From: Leptolyngbya sp. NIES-2104 | GTDB taxonomy: Bacteria > Cyanobacteriota > Cyanobacteriia > Leptolyngbyales > Leptolyngbyaceae | NCBI RefSeq assembly: GCF_001485215.1 | Contig: NZ_BBWW01000001.1 | Coordinates: 992,001 to 1,056,000 of the forward strand | Direction: 5' to 3' | Length of the DNA stretch: 64,000 bases | Part shown: positions 25,328 through 35,577 of the stretch, one piece after another | How positions within the stretch are numbered: the stretch's first letter is position 1 | How the letters are laid out: every line of letters starts with the position of its first letter | Position numbers and translations under genes: made by a program | The notes under the pieces: model-generated | Database searches by the model: none | What the model saw: the letters and a program-made list of their open reading frames with translations, nothing else | Told to the model about the DNA's origin: nothing

Positions 25328-26539
25328 ATGTTAGTTGATGATTCTTCAACCGATTCTCCGAGCGGTTTGCTGGGCATTCGTAGCCGGATGCACTTTAGCG
25401 GACGGTTAGATGTCTTCACCAGCGGACAGCACTGGAGCTTATACCTCTACATGGGTCGGCTCATCTGGGCAACAGGTGGACCGCATCCTCGTCGCCGCTG
25501 GCATCGTTATCTGACTCAGCACTGTCCTCAATTGAATCCGGGCGCAATTGCACTTCCAGCAACCGATACTCCTTGTCATGACTATCATGCACTTGCAGTC
25601 TTGGTCAAACGGCAACAAATCAGTCCAGAACAAGCCGTCGCGGTCATTCGCAGTACGGTTGTCGATGTGCTGTTTGACATTATCCAGCAAGAAGAAACCC
25701 GTCCCGTCACGTTCAAATCCGATGCTGACGACCTGTTAGAGGCATCGCTGGCACTACTCAATGCCGAGCAACTTCTGAGCGAAGTTCAACAACAGTGGAA
25801 TACTTGGCGATCGCTGGGACTTGCCGATCATTCTCCCAACCTTGCACCCGTCCTTCGCCATCCCGAACAACTCCAAGAACACGCCCCAGAAAAAGTTTAT
25901 AAAATGCTCGTCTCGCTCGTAGACGGTCGGAGAACGCTGCGCGACCTCGCGATGCTGATGAAGCAAGACTTACTCCAACTGACCCGCGTTCTCGTGCCGC
26001 TCTATCGAAAGGGACTCGTTGCACTGACTAAAATTCCCGATCTCACGCCTCTAGGAGTGCGCTCAGAAGAGGTGCCAACCTCTGGATCAGCGCGCTCCAG
26101 CGTTCCCAACTCCGGCACAACTCGCTTCGGCATTGTGTCCTCTTCCCCGATCGCAGGTTCAAACAATGCGCCTCTGATAGCCTGCATTGATGACAGCGTG
26201 CGGGAATGCCAAATTATGGAGCGCATTGTCACCGAAGCAGGCTATCAGTTCATAGGCATTCAAGATTCGATTCAGGCATTACCTACTCTGCTAGAGAAAA
26301 AACCGGGATTGATCTTTCTCGATCTCGTCATGCCGATCGCCAATGGCTACGAAATTTGTGCTCAAATTCGTCGAGTGTCCGTCTTCAAGAACACCCCGAT
26401 TGTTATTTTGACGAGTAACGACGGAATCATAGATCGGGTTCGGGCGAAATTCGTCGGCTCTTCGGGATTTCTAGCCAAACCCGTTGATGCCGATCGTGTA
26501 TTAGCTGTCGCACGAAAAGTACTGCCCATTCACGATTGA
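25328..26539 (+). CDS. pixG: PatA/PilG-type response regulator (DUF4388 + receiver)
   Basis: A 403-residue regulator of the PixG/PilG kind. The N-terminal part (about 10-250) is a DUF4388/PatA-like domain (RMHFSGRLDVFTSG near the start, then SLVDGRRTLRDLAMLMKQDLLQLTRVLVPLYRKGLV). After a Ser/Thr-rich linker comes a C-terminal receiver with IACIDDS, phosphoacceptor Asp in IFLDLVMP and the conserved Lys in FLAKPVD. In phototaxis systems it relays signal from the CheA kinase to type IV pilus control. I take the ATG at 25328 with AGGA in front; the longer TTG start at 25262 falls inside an inverted repeat. It is the first gene of the locus 25328-35312. Confidence 0.9.
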   Translation: MLVDDSSTDSPSGLLGIRSRMHFSGRLDVFTSGQHWSLYLYMGRLIWATGGPHPRRRWHRYLTQHCPQLNPGAIALPATDTPCHDYHALAVLVKRQQISPEQAVAVIRSTVVDVLFDIIQQEETRPVTFKSDADDLLEASLALLNAEQLLSEVQQQWNTWRSLGLADHSPNLAPVLRHPEQLQEHAPEKVYKMLVSLVDGRRTLRDLAMLMKQDLLQLTRVLVPLYRKGLVALTKIPDLTPLGVRSEEVPTSGSARSSVPNSGTTRFGIVSSSPIAGSNNAPLIACIDDSVRECQIMERIVTEAGYQFIGIQDSIQALPTLLEKKPGLIFLDLVMPIANGYEICAQIRRVSVFKNTPIVILTSNDGIIDRVRAKFVGSSGFLAKPVDADRVLAVARKVLPIHD

Positions 26540-26577
26540 ACGGTGACAATCCCTCAATCTCAAACTCGGAGGAATGT

Positions 26578-26943
26578 ATGAAAACGGTTCTGGTCGTCGA
26601 AGATAGTATGACCGAAATGCAGCTTCTCACAAGCTATCTACAAAAAGCAGGCTTAACTGTGGTGAGTGCCCAAAGTGGCGAAGAAGCGCAAACGAAACTG
26701 ATGGTTCAAATCCCTGACTTAATCGTGCTGGACGTGATTTTGCCCGGTCAAAGCGGGTTTGAACTCTGCCGCGAACTGAAAGCTGATCCTAAAACAAACC
26801 AAATTCCCGTCGTCATCTGCTCAACCAAAGACACTGATGTCGACATGATGTGGGGCAATCTATTAGGTGCAAACGCTTATCTTCCCAAGCCTGTTGATCC
26901 GACTGCCCTCCTGAGTACGATTCGTCAACTCATGGTGATCTAA
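26578..26943 (+). CDS. pixH: CheY-like response regulator (PixH/PilH type)
   Basis: A 121-residue single receiver: VLVVEDSMTEMQLL, phosphoacceptor Asp in LIVLDVILPGQSGFELCREL, switch Ser/Thr in VVICSTKD and Lys in YLPKPVDP. The ATG at 26578 follows CGGAGGA closely. It is the second gene of the taxis operon, 38 nt after the PatA/PilG gene and 2 nt before a CheW gene. In Synechocystis and Nostoc systems, the equivalent protein helps set pilus polarity or acts as a phosphate sink. Confidence 0.93.
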   Translation: MKTVLVVEDSMTEMQLLTSYLQKAGLTVVSAQSGEEAQTKLMVQIPDLIVLDVILPGQSGFELCRELKADPKTNQIPVVICSTKDTDVDMMWGNLLGANAYLPKPVDPTALLSTIRQLMVI

Positions 26944-26945
26944 CG

Positions 26946-27503
26946 ATGTTTGCTGAATTCTCGACATCGCCCCTGTCAACTGCTTCGATTACCAGTTTGG
27001 AATCATTGCTAAATCCACCTGCTGCGATCGAGCCACTGCAAAAATTTCTCCGGTTCCAGATTGATTCAACTCAATCGATGCTGCTTCCAGTCGAAGAAAT
27101 TGCAGCAGTACAGACGCTTCACATCTTGGACATTTTGCCTGTTCCACAGATGAGCGCCTGTATTTTAGGCATGTCGAACTGGCGAGGTGAAGCACTTTGG
27201 CTGGTGGATTTATCTCAACAGTTAGGCTTTAAAGCGATCGCTCAACAAGCTGACCGAGTTACCACCCTCAGCGCGATCGTGATTCAATCCGGTCGAAAAT
27301 CCCTTGGTCTTATCGTTCGAGAAATTGACGAAATTGAGGAGTACAACCTAGATAACTTGGTGATCCCCTCTCCTGATTTGTTTCCTCAATCCATTTCTCC
27401 ATTTATCAAAGGATATTTTACGCACGATCGCAGCGTTGTCTTAAGTGGTGCCGCGATTCTGCAAGACCCAGCTTTACACGTTCATCATTTGAATTCCCTT
27501 TAA
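26946..27503 (+). CDS. pixI: CheW-like coupling protein (PixI)
   Basis: A 185-residue CheW-domain protein (about 30-175) that links the chemoreceptor to the CheA kinase. Family marks are MLLPVEEIAAVQTL, ILGMSNWRGEALWLVDLSQQLG, and the late LGLIVREIDEIEEYNLDNL. It sits between the CheY gene (2 nt) and the receptor gene (27 nt). A second, different CheW is encoded at the end of the operon. Confidence 0.93.
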   Translation: MFAEFSTSPLSTASITSLESLLNPPAAIEPLQKFLRFQIDSTQSMLLPVEEIAAVQTLHILDILPVPQMSACILGMSNWRGEALWLVDLSQQLGFKAIAQQADRVTTLSAIVIQSGRKSLGLIVREIDEIEEYNLDNLVIPSPDLFPQSISPFIKGYFTHDRSVVLSGAAILQDPALHVHHLNSL

Positions 27504-27530
27504 TTTTTCCTAGCCTCCTGGAGACTGCTC

Positions 27531-30500
27531 ATGTCCGCATCGCGTCGTACTGAACCCACTCTTGATATGTCCTCTATGTTTTCCGCAGAACCCACCCTTG
27601 AAGAATTTACTGCTTTTCTCTCAGAGACCCCTGTCGAACCAAACGGAATGGATTCTACGATCGACTTTCAAGAACCGACAGAGAACGGTTCTAGCCGACC
27701 GGAATTAGAGGACACTGGGCGAGAAATCCAGCAAGTCGTAACGGCTCTCACTGGATTAAAATCAGAACTCAAACGTGCCGGACTTTTAGACAAGCCAAAC
27801 GTTCAAAACCTCTTTCGTCAAGTGGCTGAGTTTGCTGCAAATCAGCCAAAGAAATCGAATCAGCAAGGCGCATCGAGGGAACTCCGCTATCAACGCAAAC
27901 AACTCAGCGCGATCGCGGCTCAAATGCGCCAAATGCCCGATCTCGATACGTTGCTAAAAGTGTTCGTCAAGATTGCTCGCGAAACATTGCAAGTCGATCG
28001 AGCAATTATTTACCGATTCGGATCACAAGACACTGGCTCGATCGTGGCTGAATCGCTCCAACGGGGATGGACTCCCGCTTTAGGTGAATCACCTGCTGTC
28101 ACTTGCTTTTGTTTCGATCAACCCGAAGACTATGTGAAGCAACAAGTTGTCGTGATCGAAGATGTGAATCGCGTCGATTTGATGCCATACCAACATCAGC
28201 TTCTCGAACAACTTCAAGTAAAAGCCAGTCTGAGCCTACCAATTCGCGTCTCTGGTCAAGCATGGGGCTTACTCGTCGTGCACCAATGCTCTCGTACCCG
28301 ACTCTGGCAAGAAGTTGAAATTAATCTCCTGCATCAACTGTGTTTAGAACTAACGATCAATCTACAGCAGTCGGAGTTCTCGACCAAGTTGGCTCAGCAA
28401 GATGAAGCAGAACGGGCGATTTTCAAAGTGATCGATCGCATTCGTCGATCGCTCGATATTGAGACTGTTTTCCGCACCACAACTCAAGAAATCCGACAGT
28501 TATTGAGAGCCGATCGAGTTAGTATTTATCGCTTTGAAGAAGATTGGAGCGGGGAATTTGTGGCGGAAGCGATCGCGCCTGGTTGGAGTTCGCTACTTCA
28601 AGAGCAACTCGACAATCCCGTCTTGAAGCAAAACGTTATTGAATGTAGTGCGAAAACCTTCGGGAATGGATCAACGCGGTTAACTGATACCTATCTTCAG
28701 CAGACCCAAGGTGGCAAACTCGCGCAAGGAACAGCTTTCCGTACAGTGAGCGATATCTACGAAGCTGGCTTCTCGCCGTGTTACGTCGAAATGCTGGAGC
28801 GTTATCAAGCGAGAGCTTATGTGATTGTTCCGATTCTGCGAAACCAGAAACTTTGGGGATTGCTGGCGGCGTACCAGAATTCGGGTCCCCGTTGTTGGCA
28901 GGATGCCGAGGTTGCACTCATGACACGGCTTGGAACACAGCTAGGAGTCGCGATTCAGCAGGCTGAAAACTTGCAGCAAGTGCGATCGCAAACCGAGCAA
29001 CTCTCAAAAGTCGCGGAACGAGAACGGGCAGCAGCGCGAGTGGTTGATAAGATACGCACATCACTCGACCTCAATACTATCTTCAAGACGGCAACTCAAG
29101 AGGTGCGGCAGTTCTTAAGCACTGATCGCGTGGGGGTCTATCGATTTAACCCAGATTGGAGTGGTGAATTCGTCTCAGAATCCGTTACACCAGGCTGGAT
29201 TTCGCTGATGGAAGAACAACTTCAGAATGCTTCATTCAAGGAGAATGCTAGCGATTGCGACATCAAAACGATCGGGAAAGCGAAATCGATCGATACTTAC
29301 CTCCAGCAAACTCAGGGCGGAGCCTACACGAAAGGGGCGAACTTTAGAGCCGTTGCAGACATCTACAAGGCGGGATTTTCACCCTGCTACCTCAATGTCC
29401 TAGAACATTACCAAGCTAGAGCCTACATCATCGTTCCCATTATGCAGGGTGAGAAGCTGTGGGGATTGTTGGCAGCCTATCAAAATTCTGGGGTGCGGCA
29501 CTGGGAAGAGTCTGAAATTACTTTGATGATTCAAATCGGAACTCAGCTTGGGGTCGCTATTCAGCAGGCGGAGTATCTGAAGCAGGTTGAAACTCAGACC
29601 GAACAATTGGCAAAATCGGCAGCACGAGAACGCAACTTTATTCGCGTGATCGATCAGGTGAATAAGTCGGTACTGGAGCGAATTCGCCAGTTTGATGACA
29701 TTGAAACGATTTTCGGACAAACTACGCAGCAGATTCGACAATGTTTGCAGGTCGATCGCATTGCTATCTATCGCTTCAATGAGGATTGGGGTGGCTCATT
29801 CGTTTCAGAATCAGTTGCACCGGGTTGGTCGCGGTTAGTGGAGGCTGCTGTTCACACGGCTTGGGATGATACCCATCTGCAAGAAACTCAAGGCGGACGA
29901 TATCGGAACAACGAAAGTTTCGTGGTCGATGATATCTACAACGTGGGTCATTTACCGTGCCACATTGAGATGCTAGAACAGTTTCAAGTCAAGGCATATT
30001 TGATTGTGCCAATCTTTTCAGGACAGAAGCTTTGGGGCTTGATGGGAGCTTATCAGAACAGTGGTTCGCGTCACTGGGAAGAATCTGAAGTAAATGTGCT
30101 GACTCAACTCGGTGCCCAGTTAGGAGTCGCAATTCAGCAATCGGAATATCTGTCGCAGATTCAGCGGCAAGCAGAGCGGGAAAAGATTTTAACAAAAGTC
30201 AGCGATCGTATTCGGCACTCGATCGACATTATGCGCCAATCTTCAGATATCAGTTCAATCTTCCAAGTGACAACTCAAGATATTCGCCAACTCATAAAAG
30301 TCGATCGCGCGGCAATCTACCGCTTCAATCCAGACTGGAGCGGTGATTTCATTTACGAATCGGTTGCGAGTGGCTGGGGCAAGCTGGTCGGAACTGAAGT
30401 CGGAACCAACGTAAAAGATACCTACCTGCGTGAGACTCAAGGGGGACGCTACCGCAACCGGGAAAGCTTAGCGATTAGTGATATCTACAATGCAAGTCAC

Positions 30501-31757
30501 GATCCTTGCCACATTGAGCTTTTAGAGAAGTTTGAGGCGAGAGCTTATGTCCTTGTTCCTGTCTTCAAAAGTCAAGAACTTTGGGGAATTCTCGCAGTTT
30601 ATCAGAACGGCGAGACTCGCCATTGGGAAGAAGCGGATGTTGTCTTGCTCAATCAGATTGCGGGACAGCTTGGAGTCGCGCTCGAACAAGTAGACTCGCT
30701 AGAAAAACTCAAAACGCAGTCTGAACAATTGATGCAAGCTGCTCAACGTGAAAAGACTGCAAAAGAACAATTGCAAATGCAGGTGATTCAATTACTAGGA
30801 GCGATCAAGCCTGTATTCTCAGGAGATTTAACGGTTCGAGTTCCAGTCGTTGAAAATGAAGTCGGCACGATCGCTGATGCTTACAACAACACAATTCAGA
30901 GCTTGCGAAAGATTGTGACTCAGGTACAAACTTCCGCAACGAAAGTGACAAGTACTTCTCGAAGCAGTAGTGGTGCGATCATGAAGCTGACTCAGCAAGC
31001 TGAACAGCAACTACAGGAAGTGACTCGTGCTTTAGATCAGCTTCAAGCAATGATTAGTTCGACTCAAGCAGTAGCAGCAAATGCTCGTCAGGTCGAAACT
31101 GCACTACAACAAGCAAACCACACGGTTCGATCAGGTGATGCCGCGATGAACCGGACTGTAGATGGAATTCTAGCGATCCGAGAAACGGTGGCGGAAACCA
31201 GTAAGAAAATTAAGCGACTGAGTGAATCGTCTCAGAAGATCTCGAAAGTCGTGAGTTTGATTAGCAGTTTCACCACTCAGACTCAATTGTTGGCGCTGAA
31301 TGCTTCGATCGAGGCGACGCGTGCTGGAGAGTATGGACGCGGATTTACAGTGGTTGCAGATGAAGTACGATCGCTTGCAAGACAATCCGCTGAGGCGACT
31401 CGTGAGATTGAAAAGCTGGCACAAGAAATTCAATCGGAAACGAGTGCAGTCGCGACCGCAATGGATACTGGAATTCAGCAAGTCGTGAGCGGGACTGGAT
31501 TGGTCAATGACACTCGCCAGCAGTTGACTGAGATCATGACTGCGACTTCACAAATTAGTCAGTTAGTTCATGGGATTACTCAGGCAACCTTAGCGCAGAC
31601 TCAGCAATCCAAACTGGTGACGCAAGCCATGACCGATGTAGCAACCTTAGCGAATAAAAACTCAGCTCAGTCAGGTCAAATTTCTGCTTCGTTCCAAGAA
31701 TTGCTGACCACCGCACAACACCTGCAAACCAGTGTTGGACAGTTCAAAGTGAGTTAG
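27531..31757 (+). CDS. pixJ: soluble photosensory chemoreceptor with five GAF domains (PixJ/PtxD-like)
   Basis: A 1408-residue methyl-accepting protein. It has an acidic, disordered N-terminus; GAF1 (about 137-270); GAF2 (305-476), GAF3 (505-680), GAF4 (710-870) and GAF5 (895-1065); a HAMP-like segment (about 1085-1130); and an MCP signalling domain (to 1408) with [22 protein letters not shown] see no membrane span, unlike Synechocystis PixJ1. GAF4 and GAF5 have the cyanobacteriochrome bilin-Cys motif Cys-His (Cys810, Cys993); GAF2 and GAF3 have Cys-Tyr (Cys417, Cys619) plus an additional Cys (372, 576). GAF1 lacks the Cys. GAF4 keeps Trp778, typical of red/green types. It likely senses light colour or direction and signals to CheA. 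Confidence 0.94.
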   Translation: MSASRRTEPTLDMSSMFSAEPTLEEFTAFLSETPVEPNGMDSTIDFQEPTENGSSRPELEDTGREIQQVVTALTGLKSELKRAGLLDKPNVQNLFRQVAEFAANQPKKSNQQGASRELRYQRKQLSAIAAQMRQMPDLDTLLKVFVKIARETLQVDRAIIYRFGSQDTGSIVAESLQRGWTPALGESPAVTCFCFDQPEDYVKQQVVVIEDVNRVDLMPYQHQLLEQLQVKASLSLPIRVSGQAWGLLVVHQCSRTRLWQEVEINLLHQLCLELTINLQQSEFSTKLAQQDEAERAIFKVIDRIRRSLDIETVFRTTTQEIRQLLRADRVSIYRFEEDWSGEFVAEAIAPGWSSLLQEQLDNPVLKQNVIECSAKTFGNGSTRLTDTYLQQTQGGKLAQGTAFRTVSDIYEAGFSPCYVEMLERYQARAYVIVPILRNQKLWGLLAAYQNSGPRCWQDAEVALMTRLGTQLGVAIQQAENLQQVRSQTEQLSKVAERERAAARVVDKIRTSLDLNTIFKTATQEVRQFLSTDRVGVYRFNPDWSGEFVSESVTPGWISLMEEQLQNASFKENASDCDIKTIGKAKSIDTYLQQTQGGAYTKGANFRAVADIYKAGFSPCYLNVLEHYQARAYIIVPIMQGEKLWGLLAAYQNSGVRHWEESEITLMIQIGTQLGVAIQQAEYLKQVETQTEQLAKSAARERNFIRVIDQVNKSVLERIRQFDDIETIFGQTTQQIRQCLQVDRIAIYRFNEDWGGSFVSESVAPGWSRLVEAAVHTAWDDTHLQETQGGRYRNNESFVVDDIYNVGHLPCHIEMLEQFQVKAYLIVPIFSGQKLWGLMGAYQNSGSRHWEESEVNVLTQLGAQLGVAIQQSEYLSQIQRQAEREKILTKVSDRIRHSIDIMRQSSDISSIFQVTTQDIRQLIKVDRAAIYRFNPDWSGDFIYESVASGWGKLVGTEVGTNVKDTYLRETQGGRYRNRESLAISDIYNASHDPCHIELLEKFEARAYVLVPVFKSQELWGILAVYQNGETRHWEEADVVLLNQIAGQLGVALEQVDSLEKLKTQSEQLMQAAQREKTAKEQLQMQVIQLLGAIKPVFSGDLTVRVPVVENEVGTIADAYNNTIQSLRKIVTQVQTSATKVTSTSRSSSGAIMKLTQQAEQQLQEVTRALDQLQAMISSTQAVAANARQVETALQQANHTVRSGDAAMNRTVDGILAIRETVAETSKKIKRLSESSQKISKVVSLISSFTTQTQLLALNASIEATRAGEYGRGFTVVADEVRSLARQSAEATREIEKLAQEIQSETSAVATAMDTGIQQVVSGTGLVNDTRQQLTEIMTATSQISQLVHGITQATLAQTQQSKLVTQAMTDVATLANKNSAQSGQISASFQELLTTAQHLQTSVGQFKVS

Positions 31758-31764
31758 GGAATTT

Positions 31765-31799
31765 AAGGTTAAGTTCTGGAATTTCTGGAACTTAACTTT
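31765..31799 (+). promoter_or_regulatory. hairpin between the receptor and CheA genes
   Basis: AAGGTTAAGTTC (31765-31776) pairs with GAACTTAACTTT (31788-31799), 12 pairs with one G-T, loop of 11. It lies right after the receptor stop codon and has no following T run. It may moderate expression of the downstream CheA gene. Confidence 0.6.
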
Positions 31800-31839
31800 G
31801 ATCGCATCTTCTGCCCAAATCTAGCCCTCTGAGTTCCCT

Positions 31840-34830
31840 ATGGTTTCTGACCCTCAACTCCGTGAACAAACTTACTCATACTTTCTGACGGAAGCCCAAG
31901 ATTTACTGCAATCGATCGAGCAAAATCTGTTCTTGCTTCGTCAAGATCGTTCCGCTGCGAAAGTCCATGAATTAATGCGTGCTGCTCATACACTCAAAGG
32001 AGCCGCCGCCAGTGTGGGCTTTGAAAGCATGAAATCGATCGCACATTCGTTTGAGGATGTGTTTAAGGCGCTCTATAAGCCTGAAGTCGAAGTTGATTCA
32101 GAGCTAGAGGCGTTGCTGTATGAAGGATACGACTGTTTAAGATTACCGTTGACAACTGCGATCGCAGGAGTCGCATGTCAGGATGCAGAATTGTTGAATC
32201 GATCTGAAGCGATCTTTTCTAAGATTCGGAACAAGCTCGGTAAACATTTTGATACAAATGCTGCACTGCCAACCTCAGCGGAATTAGGGTTTGATATCGT
32301 TCAATCGCTGTTTGAGACGGGAGTGCGGGAGCGGTTAGAACAGTTAGCGATCCTGATTTCAGAAGGAAATTCGACTACGATCGCTCAAACGCTAGAAACT
32401 CAAGCAGAAGTATTCTTAGGATTGGCAGAGTCGCTGAACTTGAGTGGATTTGGTGCGATCGCTCAAACAGCGATGACTGCTCTCAAACGCAATCCAGATC
32501 GAGCGGTTGAAATTGCTCAAGCTGCACTTGCAGATTTTCGTCAAGGACAAATTGCAGTGCTGGAAGGGGATCGTGATTTGGGGGGTGAAGTTTCAGCAGT
32601 GCTCAAACAACTCGCAGGATTGCAAAAATCGCATCGAGTGGAGTCTTCAGGAAAGCAGAGTACTTGGGCGCGATTAAAGGGATTCTTTCAGCGTTCAGCG
32701 ATCGCATCTCCTGCCAAACTTCCAGCAATTACCCCCGCTCAACCTGTTCTGGAGGTCAATGATCCATTTATCGTTGATTCTGAACTTGAAGCGTTAGCGA
32801 CTCAGTTTGAGGCACTTGGAGAAGGATTATCGAAGGGTACAGACTTAGAATTTGAGCGATGGAATGGGTCAGTTTCTCAGGCTGATTCATCGAGTCCAAC
32901 CCCTCAGATCGAATCGGCGCACGTCGCTTCTCAAAAGCTGACCGTTCAAGATACAGTTCGGGTTAATCTAGCACATTTAGAATCGCTGAACTTTACTACC
33001 AGCGAATTGCTAATTCACCAAAACCAGCAATTACTGCAAGACGAACGGCTTCAAGTCATGTTGAGGGAATTGCTCGATCGATTGAATCATCATCAGCAAG
33101 TTTTGACACAACTGCGAGATTGGGCTTTTTTTGCTCCAGAACGCTTGGCAAATCAAACTCAGTCTTTGACAGCGGCAAGCAAGATCAAGCAGCGGTTTGA
33201 TTCACTCGAACTCGATCGATACAATGAACTTCACCTGTTATTGCAAACCGCGTTAACGGGAGCTGAACAACTGGAGACATCAGCAGAAGCGATCGACTTC
33301 TTGGCGCGAGAGTCCCGATTGGCACGAGGAAAGCAGGGAAGACTTTTGACGAATCTGCGGGATGACTTGATGACGGTTCGGATGATGCCGATTGGAGCAA
33401 TTCTGAATCGACTTCCAGCGGTCATTCAACAACTCAGCGAAACGCATGGTAAGACAGTCAACCTAAAGCTAGTTGGAACTCAAGTGATGGTTGATAAAGC
33501 ATTGGCTGAGAAGCTTTATCAACCATTGCTGCATTTAGTTCGCAATGCGTTTGACCATGGGATTGAATCGGATGTCGATCGACAAAGACAAGGAAAGCCG
33601 ATCGGTGAAATCGAAATTCGTGCTTATCAACAAGGAAATCGGACATTTGTTGAAGTGAGCGACGATGGGCGAGGTTTAGATTTACAAGCAATCTGCCAAC
33701 AGGGATTTGAACAACAGCGATTAGCATCGAATCAAGTCGAGCATTTTAATGAAGCTGAATTGTTCAGTTTGTTGTTTGAGCCGGGATTCTCGACTGCTCA
33801 GGGTGTAACCGATCTATCCGGTCGAGGGATTGGGCTGGATGTAGTGCGATCGCAAATGAGAGCGATTCAAGGTAATGTAGCTGTCACCTCTGTTCCAAAT
33901 CAAGGAACAACGTTCTCGATGCAATTACCGCTGACCTTGATTAGTGCGCGATTGCTACTGTGTCAAGCAGGTCAAGCAATCTATGGTGTGATTTCCGAGG
34001 AAGTGACTCGAATTGTGTCACCGAATGCGACAGAAATTGAACAGTTGGGTAATCAACGGATGTTACGCTGGCACTTTGAAGGCGAAGAGCACACCGTTTC
34101 TATTCATTCGCTCCCTCAGGCAATCACCCATACAAATTGGTTAGCGGGAATGCAATCGACAGGAAACGCTACTGAGGAGTTTGAAACTGTTCCGACTTTG
34201 ACTTCATCGATTCTGATTCTCAAACATCAGAAAGGCTGGATTGGAATTGAAGTCGATCGCGTTTTGAATGAACAGGAGTTAGTATTGCGACCCGTGGGAA
34301 GCGCGATCGCGCCTCCAAGCTATGTGTATGGCTGTAGCGTCTTGGGAAATGGTCGATCGCTGTTGGCGATTGATCTCGTGGCGCTGATCGAACAGAATCG
34401 TACCAGGTCCCGCGTTGCGCCTGTTGCTCCACAGTCAGTTGCTCGATCGACTCGAACGATTCTCGTGATTGATGATTCAATGACAGTCCGGCAAGTGGTG
34501 TCAGCGGCGTTAGACAGTGCTGGCTATCAAGTAATTCAAGCAAAAGATGGATTAGATGCGATCGAACAGTTGCAGCAACATCCTGAGATTGAGTTGATTA
34601 CTTGCGATGTTGAAATGCCACGCTTGAATGGATTTGAATTTCTGACGCGGTATGAGCAAGAAGCCCAACTCGCTCAAGTTCCCGTCATTATGTTGACTTC
34701 TCGTAGCAATGAAAAGCATCAGCAGTTAGCAAAACAATTAGGAGCAGCGGCATATCTCACAAAGCCATTTGACCAAACTGAGTTAGTTGAGTTTGTGAAT
34801 CAGTTGATTGAAGGAAAGGTGGCACGATGA
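31840..34830 (+). CDS. pixL: CheA-type hybrid histidine kinase (PixL)
   Basis: A 996-residue CheA hybrid. The N-terminal Hpt domain has the phosphorylated His in AAHTLKGAAASVG (about 48). A long, poorly conserved region follows, then a dimerisation domain, an HATPase (N box HLVRNAFDHGIES, G boxes SDDGRGLDL and LSGRGIGLDVV), a CheW-like domain (from about 700) and a C-terminal receiver with VIDDSMT, Asp in ITCDVEMPRLNGFEF and Lys in YLTKPFD. It is the central kinase of the taxis operon and passes phosphate to the CheY and PatA/PilG proteins. Its last bases overlap the next gene by 4 nt (ATGA). Confidence 0.95.
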   Translation: MVSDPQLREQTYSYFLTEAQDLLQSIEQNLFLLRQDRSAAKVHELMRAAHTLKGAAASVGFESMKSIAHSFEDVFKALYKPEVEVDSELEALLYEGYDCLRLPLTTAIAGVACQDAELLNRSEAIFSKIRNKLGKHFDTNAALPTSAELGFDIVQSLFETGVRERLEQLAILISEGNSTTIAQTLETQAEVFLGLAESLNLSGFGAIAQTAMTALKRNPDRAVEIAQAALADFRQGQIAVLEGDRDLGGEVSAVLKQLAGLQKSHRVESSGKQSTWARLKGFFQRSAIASPAKLPAITPAQPVLEVNDPFIVDSELEALATQFEALGEGLSKGTDLEFERWNGSVSQADSSSPTPQIESAHVASQKLTVQDTVRVNLAHLESLNFTTSELLIHQNQQLLQDERLQVMLRELLDRLNHHQQVLTQLRDWAFFAPERLANQTQSLTAASKIKQRFDSLELDRYNELHLLLQTALTGAEQLETSAEAIDFLARESRLARGKQGRLLTNLRDDLMTVRMMPIGAILNRLPAVIQQLSETHGKTVNLKLVGTQVMVDKALAEKLYQPLLHLVRNAFDHGIESDVDRQRQGKPIGEIEIRAYQQGNRTFVEVSDDGRGLDLQAICQQGFEQQRLASNQVEHFNEAELFSLLFEPGFSTAQGVTDLSGRGIGLDVVRSQMRAIQGNVAVTSVPNQGTTFSMQLPLTLISARLLLCQAGQAIYGVISEEVTRIVSPNATEIEQLGNQRMLRWHFEGEEHTVSIHSLPQAITHTNWLAGMQSTGNATEEFETVPTLTSSILILKHQKGWIGIEVDRVLNEQELVLRPVGSAIAPPSYVYGCSVLGNGRSLLAIDLVALIEQNRTRSRVAPVAPQSVARSTRTILVIDDSMTVRQVVSAALDSAGYQVIQAKDGLDAIEQLQQHPEIELITCDVEMPRLNGFEFLTRYEQEAQLAQVPVIMLTSRSNEKHQQLAKQLGAAAYLTKPFDQTELVEFVNQLIEGKVAR

Positions 34831-35312
34831 ATTCAGTCATAAATCGATCTCAGACTTCAACTCAGAAAGACATCGTTCGATTGATTGTGTTTACGATCGC
34901 AGGCTATCGATTGGGCTTACCCATTGATCAAATTCTGCGCGTCGTGAACTGTCCAGATGAATTCAGAGTACCAACTTCAGATGTGCTTGAATTGCTTCCT
35001 CTAGGGCAGCAGATGATTTCAGTCTTGAATCTGCGATCGCAACTCAGTCTCAATCCAGGACAGAACACACCCGAAAGCGAATTTCTAGTCGCTGCAAAAG
35101 TCGGTACAGAACTTTGTGCGATTCGAGTCGATGCACCACCGGATTTGATCGAAGTGGAGGTGGCAACAATTCGACAGCTACCTGCTCCATATCGTCAAGG
35201 TCATCCGCTCAGCATTGCTAGTCAAGTCGTGGTGTTGCCACAAGGAAAAGCAACCCTAGCCATTTTCTTACTGGAACTGAAGCGAGTTTTAGCGATGTTA
35301 GGAAAGGTCTAG
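34827..35312 (+). CDS. second CheW-like protein of the taxis operon
   Basis: A 161-residue CheW-domain protein: RLIVFTIAGYRLGLPIDQILRVV, then ISVLNLRSQLSL, and FLVAAKVGTELCAIRVD. Its start overlaps the end of the CheA gene by 4 nt (ATGA), so translation is coupled. The operon thus has two CheW proteins of different sequence. This one may act as a competing or output-specific coupling factor. It ends convergently, overlapping by 4 nt the gene at 35309. Confidence 0.88.
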   Translation: MNSVINRSQTSTQKDIVRLIVFTIAGYRLGLPIDQILRVVNCPDEFRVPTSDVLELLPLGQQMISVLNLRSQLSLNPGQNTPESEFLVAAKVGTELCAIRVDAPPDLIEVEVATIRQLPAPYRQGHPLSIASQVVVLPQGKATLAIFLLELKRVLAMLGKV

Positions 35313-35551
35313 GAGTGGTATTTCCAGCAGCGTTCTAGAGTTTCAGCAAGGATTTGACGTGGAATCGTGGCTTGCCGCATCACGCTCCAGAATTGGATAA
35401 ACGCGATCGGGCTGTTAATCTGAACGGTCAGCGGTTGATAGGCGGCACAAGTACAAGAAATTCCCAGTTCACAGAGACGACGATAAATTTGCCAGCGATG
35501 TCCGGTGTGAATGGTGAGTTGAATCGGGGCGGATGTGGGATCGAAATTCAT
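35309..35551 (-). CDS. small conserved cyanobacterial protein (Asr1405/Asl0597-like)
   Basis: An 80-residue protein from the ATG at 35551 (the frame opens at a TTG at 35581). It has the pattern W-Q-IY-RRL-C-LGISC-C...QPL-V-I, typical from memory of the small cyanobacterial Asr1405/Asl0597 family of unknown function. No signal or membrane span is visible. It follows an InsA-like gene on the same strand and its stop overlaps the convergent CheW gene by 4 nt. I am fairly sure it is a gene, less sure of the family name. Confidence 0.7.
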   Translation of the reverse strand: MNFDPTSAPIQLTIHTGHRWQIYRRLCELGISCTCAAYQPLTVQINSPIAFIQFWSVMRQATIPRQILAETLERCWKYHS

Positions 35552-35577
35552 GCCGATGTTCCAATGAAGAAAGTTTT

